Source: Salarchaeum japonicum_A (GTDB taxonomy: Archaea > Halobacteriota > Halobacteria > Halobacteriales > Halobacteriaceae). From it: DNA of 64,000 nucleotides. Both the position numbers and the translations under genes were made by a program. The stretch covers positions 1,860,001 through 1,924,000 of the forward strand of contig NZ_JBNAMV010000004.1 of NCBI RefSeq assembly GCF_049705945.1, in the 5' to 3' direction. The notes under the pieces are model-generated. The model saw only the letters and a program-made list of their open reading frames with translations. It had not been told where the DNA came from and made no database searches. The stretch's first letter is position 1, and each line of letters begins with the position of its first letter. Positions 41,686 to 50,711 of this stretch are shown here, in pieces.

Positions 41686-43135
41686 TGTTGCAGACGGGGA
41701 ACGTCCGCGCGACCTTGTCGCCGATGCCGAGTTCGTCCGAGACGCGGATGACTTCGTCCACGTCCTTGTAGACGCCGGGCGCTTCCTCCGCGATGGTCTC
41801 GCCGCTCTGCGCTTTCACGTAGATGCGGTCGTGTTCTTCCAGTCCCGTCTGAACGTCGTCGGCGTCGAACTGCTGTTTCGCCCGCGTGCGACTCATCAAG
41901 CGGCCCGCGCCGTGTGCGGTGGAGCCGAACGTCACGTCGAGGGAGTCCGCGCCGCCGCGGAGGACGTAGCTTCCCGCGCCCATGCTTCCGGGGATGATGA
42001 CTGGCTGTCCGACGTCGCGGTACGCGGGCGGGACTTCCTCGCGGCCGGCGGGGAACGCGCGCGTCGCGCCCTTCCGGTGGACGTAGAGGTCGCGTTCCTC
42101 GCCGTTCACGGTGTGTGTCTCGCGTTTCGCAATGTTGTGCGCCACGTCGTAGAGCAGGTCCATTTCGAGGTCCTCCCACGTGGTGTCGAACACGTCGGCG
42201 AACACCTCGCGGGTCTGGTGCATGATGAGTTGGCGGTTCACCCACGCGAAGTTGATGGCGGCGCACATCGCGCCGTAGTACTCGTCCGCGAGCGCGCTGC
42301 CGGCGGGCGCGGCGGCGAGGTTCTTGTCGGGGAGGCTGTCGAGGAAGTCCGGGTGTTCGTCCTCGATGCGCCGCAGGTAGTCCGAACAGACTTGGTGGCC
42401 GAGGCCGCGCGACCCGCAGTGAATGAGAACGACGATCTGGTCCGCTTCGAGGCCGTAGGCGTCCGCTACGTCCGCGCGGAAGATGTCGGTGACGCGCTGG
42501 ACTTCGAGGAAGTGGTTTCCGGAGCCGAGGCTTCCGATCTGGTTCGCGCCGCGGTCCTTCGCCTTCTGGCTCACCGCGCTCGGGTCGGCGTCCAGCCGCC
42601 GGCCCTCGTCCTCGCAGTGCTCGAGGTCGTCGGGCACCGCGTACCCCTCGCGGAGCGCCCACTCCATGCCGTCCTCTAGAATCCCTTCGACGGCGCTGTG
42701 ACTGGACTCCACGACGCCACCGCCGCCGAGGCCCGTCGGAACGGCGTCGAACAGCGCGTCCACCAGTTCTTCCTCGCGGCCCTGCACGTCGTCGTAGGTG
42801 AGGTTCGTCTTCACCATGCGGACGCCGCAGTTGATGTCGAAACCGACTCCTCCGGGACTGATGCAGCCGCTTTCGGCGTCCATGGCGGCGACGCCGCCGA
42901 CGGGGAAGCCGTAGCCTTGGTGGCCGTCCGGCATGCAGAGCGCGTGTTTGACGACGCCGGGGAGGTGGGTGACGTTCGCTATCTGGTCGAGCGTGTCGTC
43001 GTCCTTGATGTGTTCGAGGAGTGCTTCGCTGGCGAGGACGCGGGCGGGGACGGTCATTCCGTCCTCTTGGGGGAGTTCCCAGACGTGTTCGCGGACGCGT
43101 TCGAGAGTGACGCCGTCGGCGTCGAACGTGGTCAT
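41675..43135 (-). CDS. rtcB: RNA-splicing ligase RtcB
   Basis: 486 residues, single-exon, no intein. RtcB joins 2',3'-cyclic phosphate and 5'-OH ends in tRNA splicing using GTP and Mn2+. Visible: metal-binding Cys in GGVGFDINCGVRM, SGNHFLEVQ, HCGSRGLGHQ, and the C-terminal guanylation histidine region. The archease that activates it is encoded 38 bp upstream on the same strand. Confidence 0.97.
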   Translation of the reverse strand: MTTFDADGVTLERVREHVWELPQEDGMTVPARVLASEALLEHIKDDDTLDQIANVTHLPGVVKHALCMPDGHQGYGFPVGGVAAMDAESGCISPGGVGFDINCGVRMVKTNLTYDDVQGREEELVDALFDAVPTGLGGGGVVESSHSAVEGILEDGMEWALREGYAVPDDLEHCEDEGRRLDADPSAVSQKAKDRGANQIGSLGSGNHFLEVQRVTDIFRADVADAYGLEADQIVVLIHCGSRGLGHQVCSDYLRRIEDEHPDFLDSLPDKNLAAAPAGSALADEYYGAMCAAINFAWVNRQLIMHQTREVFADVFDTTWEDLEMDLLYDVAHNIAKRETHTVNGEERDLYVHRKGATRAFPAGREEVPPAYRDVGQPVIIPGSMGAGSYVLRGGADSLDVTFGSTAHGAGRLMSRTRAKQQFDADDVQTGLEEHDRIYVKAQSGETIAEEAPGVYKDVDEVIRVSDELGIGDKVARTFPVCNIKG

Positions 43136-43173
43136 ATCGTTCGATGGGGCCGGGACGGAAGAATACGTTTCGT

Positions 43174-43581
43174 CTATACGTCGAAGACGACGTACGCCCG
43201 CCAGCCGTCGCGGGTCTCCGCTATCTCCATCTCGGAGTATGTGACGGCTTTCAGGTCGCGGGCGTGCACGTCCCGCAGGGGGACGCCGCGAGCGCTCGCG
43301 GTGAGCTGGTAGCCGTCGGCGGTTTCGGTGACGGTGGCGGTGTTGTCGACGGGGAGAACGCCGCGCACGTCGCGTTCGTAGATGAGCGTGTCGAGGTAGT
43401 CGTAGAGCAGTCTATCCCGAGACGTTGCGGTCTCCGCGAGCTCGAAGCGCTCGCCGTTCGCGGGGACGTCCTCGCACATCGCGGCCGCCATGCCGTCCGC
43501 GGCGGCGGCGAACGCGTCGCCGAGCGTCTCCCCGGTGGCTTCGACGGCGATGTCGGCGGTGTGTTCGCGGAGTTCGTACAT
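43174..43581 (-). CDS. Archease (RtcB activator)
   Basis: 135 residues. Starts MYELREHTADIAVEATG, the family signature, with the Ca/metal-binding Asp and the late TYSEMEIAETRDGWRAYVVFDV. It accelerates guanylylation of RtcB and expands its substrate use. It lies between the DUF502 gene and rtcB, in the same direction; the DUF502 stop touches its ATG. Confidence 0.95.
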   Translation of the reverse strand: MYELREHTADIAVEATGETLGDAFAAAADGMAAAMCEDVPANGERFELAETATSRDRLLYDYLDTLIYERDVRGVLPVDNTATVTETADGYQLTASARGVPLRDVHARDLKAVTYSEMEIAETRDGWRAYVVFDV

Positions 43582-44334
43582 CTACTCGTCGTCTGAGAGC
43601 GCATCCGACATGTCGCTTCCGGTGAGCCGAGAGAGCTCCTCTTGGGAGAGGCCGTCGGTCTCGTCGCCGGCGACGGCGACGCCCGTGGTGACGACGGCGC
43701 GCATCCCTTCCTCGACGGTCATGTCGACGTCCATCACGCGGTCTTCGGGGATGTGCGCGAGGAATCCGCCCATCACGGGGTTCGGGGCGAGCGGGAGGAA
43801 GAGCGTGCGGAGGGTGTCGTCGCCGACGGCGTTCCGCAGCGGTTTCGGGGTGCGCGTGGTCTCGAACCCGAGCGTGTACGTGCCCTCGTGGGGGTACTCG
43901 ACGATTTTCACGTCCTGGAAGTTGTTCGCGTCGGATTCGAGCATCACGTCGCTCATCTGTCGGAAGCTCTTGTACACCGCGCCGATACCGGGGACGCGTT
44001 CGACGAGTTTGTCGAAGTACGCGATGGCTGTCTTCCCGTACGAGAACGAGGCGGTGAATCCGACGGCGAAGATGACGGCGACGAGCAGGACGACGGCGGT
44101 GAGTTCGATGAGGAGTGAGGACGCGAACGGCGCGAAGTCCGCCTGAATCATCGCCTCACGGACCGGCCGAAGCATGTCCTTGAACACGCCGATGGCGGCG
44201 GTGAGCACGTAGAGCGTGATGAGGAGCGGGATGATGACGGCGACGCCGGTGAGCGCGGCTTCCCGGACCTTCGAGTACGCGTTCTCCCCGGCTTCTTGCA
44301 CGCGGTCCGGCGGCGGCATTGAATCGGCGGACAT
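43582..44334 (-). CDS. DUF502 membrane protein
   Basis: 250 residues. Two membrane helices (about residues 30-50 and 70-95) and a large C-terminal soluble domain with LVERVPGIGAVYKSFRQM and LPLAPNPVMGGFLAHI, the DUF502 pattern. Function unknown. Directly upstream of archease and rtcB with no spacer to the archease ATG. The three may be co-transcribed, though a role in RNA ligation is not established. Confidence 0.9.
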   Translation of the reverse strand: MSADSMPPPDRVQEAGENAYSKVREAALTGVAVIIPLLITLYVLTAAIGVFKDMLRPVREAMIQADFAPFASSLLIELTAVVLLVAVIFAVGFTASFSYGKTAIAYFDKLVERVPGIGAVYKSFRQMSDVMLESDANNFQDVKIVEYPHEGTYTLGFETTRTPKPLRNAVGDDTLRTLFLPLAPNPVMGGFLAHIPEDRVMDVDMTVEEGMRAVVTTGVAVAGDETDGLSQEELSRLTGSDMSDALSDDE

Positions 44335-44404
44335 ACGTCCCCGTCAACGCCGGGCGCCGATGAAAGGATTGCGGGCGGGGACGATTGCGGCAGGGGGACG
44401 GTGG

Positions 44405-44413
44405 AATTATATT
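44405..44413 (+). promoter_or_regulatory. TATA box of rimI-like gene
   Basis: AATTATATT ends 24 bases before the GTG at 44437, which therefore is preferred to the earlier in-frame GTG at 44401. Confidence 0.75.
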
Positions 44414-44436
44414 CGCGTGCGGCGTACGCGGGGGTA

Positions 44437-44916
44437 GTGAGCGTCACCGTCGAGAAGCGCGTCGTTCCGCGGGGCGACGACGACTACCTTCAGGAAGCGT
44501 GGGAGTTGAAGGAGGCGATTCGGGAGGACGAGTCGCTCCTGAAGCAGCGGTGGCGGTTCTTCGCGGACGCCTACGAGCGCGCGACCGTGTACGCGTACGT
44601 CGCGGGCGACGACACGCTCGTCGGGTTCGCGGCGGCCCGCCGGGACGGCTACATTCTCTTCCTCGCGGTGTCCCCCGAGTATCGCGGCGAGGGGTTCGGC
44701 GAGCGTCTCGTCGCGGCGGTCGCGGAGGACGCGGAGACCGTGTCCTGTCACGCCCGCGCGTCGAACGAGAACGCGCTCGCGTTCTACAAACACCTCGGGT
44801 TCGAAGTGGAGCGCCGCATCGACAACTACTACGAGGACGGCGGCACGGCGTACTACCTCCGACTCGGGGAGCGCGGGAAGTTCCGGGATAAACTCAGCGA
44901 GTTCCTGCGGCGGTAA
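44437..44916 (+). CDS. GNAT acetyltransferase, RimI-like
   Basis: 159 residues from the GTG at 44437. The GNAT motif A runs LAVSPEYRGEGFGERLV, with the acetyl-CoA loop R-G-E-G-F-G, and motif B SNENALAFYKHLGFEVERRI. Archaeal RimI-type enzymes acetylate protein N termini, including ribosomal proteins. A leaderless start explains the GTG. It is followed by priS after 41 bp. Confidence 0.88.
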   Translation: MSVTVEKRVVPRGDDDYLQEAWELKEAIREDESLLKQRWRFFADAYERATVYAYVAGDDTLVGFAAARRDGYILFLAVSPEYRGEGFGERLVAAVAEDAETVSCHARASNENALAFYKHLGFEVERRIDNYYEDGGTAYYLRLGERGKFRDKLSEFLRR

Positions 44917-44957
44917 CGACACGTCTTTTACCGCGGCCGCGGTAGGGTTCGAGAAGC

Positions 44958-46133
44958 ATGGAGGAGCGGACGCGAGCCTACTTGCGGGGGCGGTTCCGGG
45001 ACTACTACCGGAACGCGAGCCTGTCGCCGCCGCCGGGCGCGGACGACCGCGAGTGGGGCTACATCCCGTGGACGTCGGGGCCGGACACGACGATGGTCCG
45101 GCACAAGTCCCTGCTCGACCTCGGCGACCTCGAGGAGTTCGTGCGCCGGGAGCGCCCGCGCCACGTCTACTTCTCCGCGGGCTACTACGACGAACCGTCC
45201 GCGAGCTCGATGGACGAGAAGACCTGGCGGGAGTCCGACCTCATCTTCGATTTAGACGCCGACCATTTGCCGAACGTAACACTCGGGGAGGACTCCTACG
45301 GCGAGATGCTCGCGAAGTGCAAGGACGCGCTCTACCGCCTCCTCGACTTCCTTGACAACGATTTCGGATTCGACGACCTCGAACTCGTATTCTCCGGCGG
45401 CCGCGGGTACCACGTCCACGTCCGCGACCCCAGTATTCGAGGGTTGGAGCGCGAGCAGCGCCGCGAGGTCGTGGACTACGTGCTTGGGAACGGCCTCGAA
45501 CTCGACTCGCTCGTTCGGGAGGAAACGGTGAGCGGCGTCGGGCTGAAGAACCCGACGACGAAGCGCACGCTCCCGACCGACGGCGGCTGGGGGCGGCGAG
45601 CAGTCGACCACATCGGTTCGTTCGTGGACGACCTCCTCGACCTCGACGAGGAGGAGGCTATCTATCGGTTGCAGACGTTCGACGGTATCGGCGAGAAGTC
45701 CGCGCAGGCCATCTACAACGTCGTCGAGAACAACACCGCGGAAGTCAAGCGCGGGAACGTGGACGTCCACCCGGCGTTCCTGACGCTCGCGCGGAAGCTC
45801 GTCGCTGAGACGGTGGCCGAGCAGCAGGCCGCTATCGACGAGCCCGTGACGACGGACACGCACCGCCTGATTCGGTTCCCGGGCACGCTCCACGGCGGCA
45901 GCGGCCTCGTCGTTCAGCGGCTCTCCCGGGACGAACTGGACGACTTCGACCCGCTCAAGGACGCGGTTCCGGAGACGTTCGTCGGCCACGACATCACCGT
46001 GGAACCGACGAGAGAGTACGAGTTCTCCTTGCTCGGCGAAACGTTTAGTGTGGAGCCGGGCGTGGTGTCGCTACCGGAGTACGCGGGCGTCTTCCTGATG
46101 GCCCGCGGGTGGGCGGAGAAAGGCCAAGAATGA
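44958..46133 (+). CDS. priS: DNA primase small (catalytic) subunit
   Basis: 391 residues. The metal-binding catalytic motif is IFDLDADH (D98, D100), followed by SGGRGYHVHV. Segment LVREETVSGVGLKNPTTKRTLP fits the insert of the archaeal primase. It makes RNA/DNA primers with PriL, which is not in the window. It overlaps the GINS gene by four bases, as in other archaea. Confidence 0.96.
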   Translation: MEERTRAYLRGRFRDYYRNASLSPPPGADDREWGYIPWTSGPDTTMVRHKSLLDLGDLEEFVRRERPRHVYFSAGYYDEPSASSMDEKTWRESDLIFDLDADHLPNVTLGEDSYGEMLAKCKDALYRLLDFLDNDFGFDDLELVFSGGRGYHVHVRDPSIRGLEREQRREVVDYVLGNGLELDSLVREETVSGVGLKNPTTKRTLPTDGGWGRRAVDHIGSFVDDLLDLDEEEAIYRLQTFDGIGEKSAQAIYNVVENNTAEVKRGNVDVHPAFLTLARKLVAETVAEQQAAIDEPVTTDTHRLIRFPGTLHGGSGLVVQRLSRDELDDFDPLKDAVPETFVGHDITVEPTREYEFSLLGETFSVEPGVVSLPEYAGVFLMARGWAEKGQE

Positions 46134-46936
46134 ACTTAGAAGACCTGCGCGCGGTGCGCTCGCGCGAACGTTCCTCGGACAGCCTCCAGGACCTCCGCGA
46201 CTCCTTCTACGAGGAGGTCGCCGATTACATCCAGGAGCGAAAGGACGAGCGCGAGCGCGCGGCCGCTGAGGCCGACGACCCGTTCGCGTCGTCGGAGGTG
46301 CAGACGCTCACCGACGAGATTGAGACGGCGGAGCAGGTGTCTGAAGCCATCTACGAGCGCCGGATGGGAAAGCTCGTGAAGCAGGCGAGCCTCGCGGCCG
46401 CCGGGATGACCGGTAACACGGAGGGTTTGACGAACGAGGAGCGCCGGCTGTACGAGGACCTCGTCGCCCGCATCGAGGAGAACAAGTCCCACGTCCTCGA
46501 CGTGCTCGCCGGCGAAGCCGACGCTCACGATGAATCGGCGGGCGGCGGCGCTAGTCCCGACCCGATCGACGCGGCTCACGCGAACCCCGAACCGGACACT
46601 GTGTCGGACTCGAGTGACGAGGCGCTCACACCGGACGAACCGGACGAGTCGAGCGCCGCGGCGGCGATGGGAAGCGACCTCGACACGCCCGACGAGTCCC
46701 CGGACGCCGCGCCATCGACGGCCGCAGGCGACGACGCGGCCGCGGACGACGGTACGGCCGAGAACGATAGCATCGAGGACGAAGCGGAGCGGACGACAGT
46801 CCGCATCACGCGGGACGTGGGGGACGTGTTCGGCGTGGACGAGCGCCAGTACTCGCTCGAAGCGGAGGACGTCGTCGTGTTGCCGTCGGAGAACGCGAAA
46901 CCGCTCGTGGAGAAGGACGCGGCGGAAGAACTCTAG
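46130..46936 (+). CDS. GINS complex subunit (Gins51-like)
   Basis: 268 residues from the ATG at 46130. The N-terminal helical A domain has MNLEDLRAVRSRERS and continues for about 130 residues; a very acidic, Ala/Asp/Pro-rich linker (about 135-215) follows, and a short beta B domain closes the protein (TVRITRDVGDVFGVD to AAEEL). This A-then-B order fits Gins51/Sld5-type. The GINS complex works with MCM and GAN/RecJ at the fork. It overlaps priS by four bases. The long linker is typical for haloarchaea. Confidence 0.9.
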   Translation: MNLEDLRAVRSRERSSDSLQDLRDSFYEEVADYIQERKDERERAAAEADDPFASSEVQTLTDEIETAEQVSEAIYERRMGKLVKQASLAAAGMTGNTEGLTNEERRLYEDLVARIEENKSHVLDVLAGEADAHDESAGGGASPDPIDAAHANPEPDTVSDSSDEALTPDEPDESSAAAAMGSDLDTPDESPDAAPSTAAGDDAAADDGTAENDSIEDEAERTTVRITRDVGDVFGVDERQYSLEAEDVVVLPSENAKPLVEKDAAEEL

Positions 46937-48138
46937 AACGTCGTCAGTTCGCCCTCGATGACGCGCTCGGTGATGTCCGTGACGTGTTCGAGGTGGTGGT
47001 CGATGCGCTCGCGGACTTCGCCCTCGATCTCTTCGATGTCGGTGTCCTCGGTGGTGACGAGGTGCGCGTCGGCGACGTGCGGTTCGTCGATGGGGCGACC
47101 GATCTGACTGAGGAGGCGGATGCGGAGGTCGCGGATGCCGTCGACCTTGTGCACCACGTCGTGCGCGATTTCGGTGGAGAGGAGGTTGTAGATCTTCCCG
47201 ATGTGGTTCACGGGGTTCTTGCCGGAGGTGGCTTCCATGCTCATCGACCGGTTCGGCGTGATGAGGCCGTTCGCGCGGTTCCCGCGACCCACGCTGCCGT
47301 CGTCGCCCTGTTCGGCGCTGGTGCCGGTGGTGGTGAGGTAGATGGAGCCGTCTTCGTAGTCGTCGGCGGTGTTGACGTGCACGGTCACGTCGCGGTCGGT
47401 GTGTTCGGCGGCGAGGTCGGTGACGTACTCGCGGATGGACTCGACTTCGCTCTTGTAGGCGTCCATGTCGGGGACGTGTTCGTCCACGAGCGCGGCGGCG
47501 ACGGTGAGGTCTATCTGGTCGCCCTCGCGTTTCCCCATGACTTTCACGTCCTGGCCGAGCGCGGGGTTTTCGTCGTGGTACTCGGTGTTGAGGCGGTACT
47601 CGGTCTGGTGGACGAGCGTCTCGGTCTCGGTGAGCGGGGCGTGGCCGACGCCGAAGCTGGTGTCGTTCGCCATCGGTACGGCCTTCCCTTCCTCGCCGAA
47701 GACGGTCTGAAGGTCGCCGCTGCCTTCGCCGAGTTTTACGTCGACGATGACGTCGGTTTCGAGGTCCAACGCGGGCAGGGTTTCGCGGAGGTAGTCGCGG
47801 GCGGCGTCGAGCGCGATGGCGTCCACGGGGATGTGTTTGCCCTCGTACTTTTTCGTGGCGCGGCCGACGATGAGGACGTAGATTGGTTCGATGACTTCGC
47901 CGCCGCCGAACGCGGGCGCGGCGCTGCCGGCGACGAGCTGCGTCTCGTCCGTGTTGTAGTGGAGGACTTTGCCGACGCGGTCGAGGTAGGCTTGCGCGAG
48001 CGCCTGAGAGACGCGCTCGGCGATGCCGTCACAGATGGAGTCGGGGTGGCCGAGGCCCTTTCGCTCCACGATTTCGACTTCCTCGTCTTCGACCGCGTCC
48101 CTGTCGATGGGGCGGACGCGAATATTGCGCTTCGTCAT
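46933..48138 (-). CDS. mat: Methionine adenosyltransferase, archaeal type
   Basis: 401 residues. It opens with a variant RPIDRDAVEDEEVEIVERKGLGHPDSICD, the archaeal MAT signature, and continues with GGGEVIEPIYVLIVGRATK, GRGNRANGLITPNRSMSMEATSG and NPVNHIGKIYN. It makes S-adenosylmethionine. It is unrelated in sequence to bacterial MetK. Convergent with the GINS gene, overlapping by four bases. Confidence 0.96.
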   Translation of the reverse strand: MTKRNIRVRPIDRDAVEDEEVEIVERKGLGHPDSICDGIAERVSQALAQAYLDRVGKVLHYNTDETQLVAGSAAPAFGGGEVIEPIYVLIVGRATKKYEGKHIPVDAIALDAARDYLRETLPALDLETDVIVDVKLGEGSGDLQTVFGEEGKAVPMANDTSFGVGHAPLTETETLVHQTEYRLNTEYHDENPALGQDVKVMGKREGDQIDLTVAAALVDEHVPDMDAYKSEVESIREYVTDLAAEHTDRDVTVHVNTADDYEDGSIYLTTTGTSAEQGDDGSVGRGNRANGLITPNRSMSMEATSGKNPVNHIGKIYNLLSTEIAHDVVHKVDGIRDLRIRLLSQIGRPIDEPHVADAHLVTTEDTDIEEIEGEVRERIDHHLEHVTDITERVIEGELTTF

Positions 48139-48207
48139 TACCCGAGATACCCGACAGCCGTTCCTATAACTTGCGGAAACGACCGACCCTCCGAATATTC
48201 CTCGTGG

Positions 48208-48774
48208 TTATTCGAGGAGGAGGCCGAGGTAGGACGTTCGGAGTTGGTCGTCCGGGTCGAGACCGAGGTCGCGGAGCACGCCGTACGCGCGTTCTCTGGC
48301 GTCGGGAATGTCCGCCTCCGACTCGACTTCGAGTTCGACCTCGACGTACTCACCAAGATTCGTCACGTCGTCAAGCGTCACTGTCACGCCGTCGAGCGCG
48401 TAGTACGACCGGACCTTCCGGACGCGCGCGGCCTCCGTGAACCCGACTCCGTCGAGCACCGCCCGCAGCTCGTCGCCCGACTCGACGCCGGTTTCGTGTT
48501 CCTCGCGCGTCTTCGACTCGTCGTCCACGAGCGGGCCCTTGTACGTCACGCGGGAGTCCGCGCCGTTGAGCGCCTCCCCGGGGGCCTCTCCCTCGCGAAC
48601 CGTCGCCTGCTCGCGCACGCGCAGCGCCTCGTCCGTCTCCGCGAAGTCGCGGTGGGGCGCGTCGAAGTACGTGTCCTCCTGCACCACCGTCTCCCCCGCA
48701 GTCGCGTCCCGGGCGTCGAGTTCGCGCCGCACGCGCTCGTGGTCCGCCGCCACCTTCGCTTCGACCTCGTACAT
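48208..48774 (-). CDS. CYTH-domain protein (class IV adenylate cyclase/thiamine triphosphatase-like)
   Basis: 188 residues. The N-terminal EVEAK is the CYTH signature ExExK, with later arginines and lysines (LRVREQ, TYKGP, RKVRSYY) and the acidic EVELEVE strands that line the triphosphate tunnel. Relatives make cyclic AMP or hydrolyse inorganic or thiamine triphosphate. Substrate is not resolvable. It ends about 70 bp from the mat start. Confidence 0.9.
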   Translation of the reverse strand: MYEVEAKVAADHERVRRELDARDATAGETVVQEDTYFDAPHRDFAETDEALRVREQATVREGEAPGEALNGADSRVTYKGPLVDDESKTREEHETGVESGDELRAVLDGVGFTEAARVRKVRSYYALDGVTVTLDDVTNLGEYVEVELEVESEADIPDARERAYGVLRDLGLDPDDQLRTSYLGLLLE

Positions 48775-48886
48775 ACTCGTGCTCGCGGCCGGGCCGCCGA
48801 AAGCCTGCCGACTCCGGACGGCTCCGGAGGGCTATACGCGCCACATAGCAGGGTTCTTCCTGATTCCGCGGCCTTCCACGCGTGTC

Positions 48887-49075
48887 GTGACTCACACCAC
48901 GCGCCCCGCCGGCACCGGTGACGCGATTCCCCCGCTGCGCGCACAGACGGTGCGTTCCACGGGCGAACCCGCGCGCTGCACGGTCTCCCCCGTCGACGCG
49001 AGCGAGGAGGAGCGCACCACCGCCTGGCTGACGGTGAACGAGTCGGTCATCCTCTCGCTCGACGAGTTCCGGTAA
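48887..49075 (+). CDS. Small haloarchaeal protein (DUF7511-like)
   Basis: 62 residues from a GTG at 48887. Pattern: THTTRPA, then RAQTVRSTGEPARCTVSPVD, then TTAWLTVNESVILSL. I recall this as a small haloarchaeal family (DUF7511); one cysteine, no membrane helix. A CTATACG TATA-like stretch lies about 50 bases upstream. It fills the gap between the CYTH gene and the FKBP gene; codon choice matches its neighbours. Confidence rests on recall of the family. Confidence 0.6.
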   Translation: MTHTTRPAGTGDAIPPLRAQTVRSTGEPARCTVSPVDASEEERTTAWLTVNESVILSLDEFR

Positions 49076-49091
49076 CGCACCGGAACCGTGC

Positions 49092-49099
49092 TTCTTAAG
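49092..49099 (+). promoter_or_regulatory. TATA-like box of the FKBP gene
   Basis: TTCTTAAG ends 24 bases before the ATG at 49124. Confidence 0.6.
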
Positions 49100-49123
49100 G
49101 ATGGAACGGCAGTCCATTGGGGT

Positions 49124-50023
49124 ATGAGCGACGAACCTGAGGCCGACACGGCCGACGAATCCGCGGAAGGACTGCAGGACGGCGACTTCATCAAGCTCGC
49201 CTACACCGCCCGCACCGTCGAAGGCGGGGAACTCGTCGACACGACTGACGAGGAGATCGCGGAGGAGGAAGGCGTCGACACCGACGAACAGGAGTTCGCG
49301 CCCCGCACCATCATCCTCGGCGAGGGTCACATCTTCGAACCCGTCGAGGACGACATCATCGGCAAGAACGTCGGTGACGAGGGCAGCATCGTCGTCGAGT
49401 CGCCGTTCGGCGAGTACGACGAGGACCAGGTCCGCACCGTGAAGTCCGACAAGATCCCCGAGGACTCCCGGTACCCCGGCGCGCACGTCGACATCGACGG
49501 CGAGCACGGTCACGTCGAAACCATCGTCGGCGGCCGCGCCCGCGTCGACTTCAACCACGCGCTCGCCGGCCAAGACGTCGAGTACGAGTACGAAATACTC
49601 GGCGAGGTCACGGACCGCCTGGAGAAGGCCCAGGGCCTCCTCTCGATGTACTTCGACGTCGAACTCGACATGCACCTCGAAACGGACGAGGTCGAGGAAG
49701 AAGTCGAGACCGAAACGGAGACGGTCGAGAAGGAGACGCTCTACATCGACCAGAACCCCCAGCTCCAGTTCAATCAGCAGTGGATGATGGGGAAGCAGCA
49801 GATCCTCCAGCAGGTCATCGACCAGCTCGACATCGACCGCGTCATCGTTCAGGAAGTCATCGACGGCTCCGGCATGGGCGGCATGATGGGCGGCATGGGC
49901 GGCATGATGGGCGGCGGCGCTGGCGGCGAGGACCTCGGCGACATCGAGGACGCGCTCGAAGACGCCGACGTCGACGCCGACGAAATCGCGGAAGAGCTCG
50001 AAGCCGAAGAACTAGAAGAGTAA
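49124..50023 (+). CDS. FKBP-type peptidyl-prolyl isomerase, long SlyD-like form
   Basis: 299 residues from the ATG at 49124. The FKBP core (about 20-165) carries TIILGEGHIFEPVEDDIIG and FNHALAGQDVEYEYEI; the insert-in-flap domain sits between, as in SlyD. The C-terminal 130 residues are an extension with charged helices, a Gln-rich part, and a Gly/Met repeat GMGGMMGGMGGMMGGG before an acidic tail. Long forms occur in haloarchaea and some methanogens. It folds proteins and may act as a chaperone. Confidence 0.92.
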   Translation: MSDEPEADTADESAEGLQDGDFIKLAYTARTVEGGELVDTTDEEIAEEEGVDTDEQEFAPRTIILGEGHIFEPVEDDIIGKNVGDEGSIVVESPFGEYDEDQVRTVKSDKIPEDSRYPGAHVDIDGEHGHVETIVGGRARVDFNHALAGQDVEYEYEILGEVTDRLEKAQGLLSMYFDVELDMHLETDEVEEEVETETETVEKETLYIDQNPQLQFNQQWMMGKQQILQQVIDQLDIDRVIVQEVIDGSGMGGMMGGMGGMMGGGAGGEDLGDIEDALEDADVDADEIAEELEAEELEE

Positions 50024-50074
50024 GCGAAGCCCCCGGCTGCACGAACGAGCGATTCCGCGGCCGCGATTTTCCGT

Positions 50075-50635
50075 TTATTTTCTCGGTGAGCGGTGCGGCT
50101 GGAGTGTGGCGGCGAGGTGGTCGTAGGCGGCGGTTGCGTCCGGGTGCGTGAGCGGGTGTTCGACGGGTGGAATCGCGACGGCGTGGTCGGTGTCGAGCGT
50201 GTCGGTGAGTCCGTCGGGGACGGTTCCGTGTCGGGTGACGGCGAGGCCGGCTATTCGTGCACCGACGGCGCGCGCCAGTTCGGCGGTTTTGAGGGCGTCC
50301 TCGATTGATTCGCGGTCGTGGGTGGTGACGAGGATGGCGCTGTCGGCGCGGCGGAGCGGGTCGACGGCGTCGGGGCCTGCGCCGGCGGGGCAGTCGACGA
50401 GCACGGGGCCGCGCCGTCGAGCGGGGAGCACGTCGCCGATGGGTCGGCCGTCGCGGTTCGCCACCACGTCGATACCCGTGAGTCCCGCGGCGTCGGCGGT
50501 GATGGCGAGGTTCGGCATATCGCGGTCTCCGTCGACGACGGTTGGGCGGCGGCGCTGGCGGGCGTACGCGGCCGAGAGGCCGAGCGTCGTCGTGGTCTTT
50601 CCCGTTCCGCCCTTTCCGCCGGTGACGGCGAGCAC
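50075..50635 (-). CDS. MinD/ParA-family ATPase
   Basis: 186 residues from the GTG at 50635, giving the typical start LAVTGGKGGTGKTTT with deviant Walker A. A GTG at 50698 would add 21 residues but would leave only 13 bp to the divergent pyrB. Switch motifs VDGDRDMPNLA and VLVDCPAG follow. It is shorter than MinD and lacks an obvious membrane-targeting amphipathic helix. Role unknown; no parB or septum gene is adjacent. Confidence 0.82.
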   Translation of the reverse strand: MLAVTGGKGGTGKTTTTLGLSAAYARQRRRPTVVDGDRDMPNLAITADAAGLTGIDVVANRDGRPIGDVLPARRRGPVLVDCPAGAGPDAVDPLRRADSAILVTTHDRESIEDALKTAELARAVGARIAGLAVTRHGTVPDGLTDTLDTDHAVAIPPVEHPLTHPDATAAYDHLAATLQPHRSPRK

Positions 50636-50711
50636 GTCCCGGAGTGTGTCGGCTTCGCATTTCAACTCCGGGTCGGGAGATTCAAGGTAGCGGCGCACCC
50701 CCTACTCGGTG

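Noticed and set aside
44401..44436. Upstream GTG start for the RimI-like protein
   Set aside because: The codons overlap the TATA box that sits at the right distance for the GTG at 44437.
46984..48921. 645-residue open frame opposite the methionine adenosyltransferase gene
   Set aside because: Antisense shadow; valine- and histidine-rich composition and no recognisable domain.
50635..50698. Longer start for the MinD-like ATPase
   Set aside because: It would leave almost no room for the divergent pyrB promoter, and family members start just before the Walker motif.
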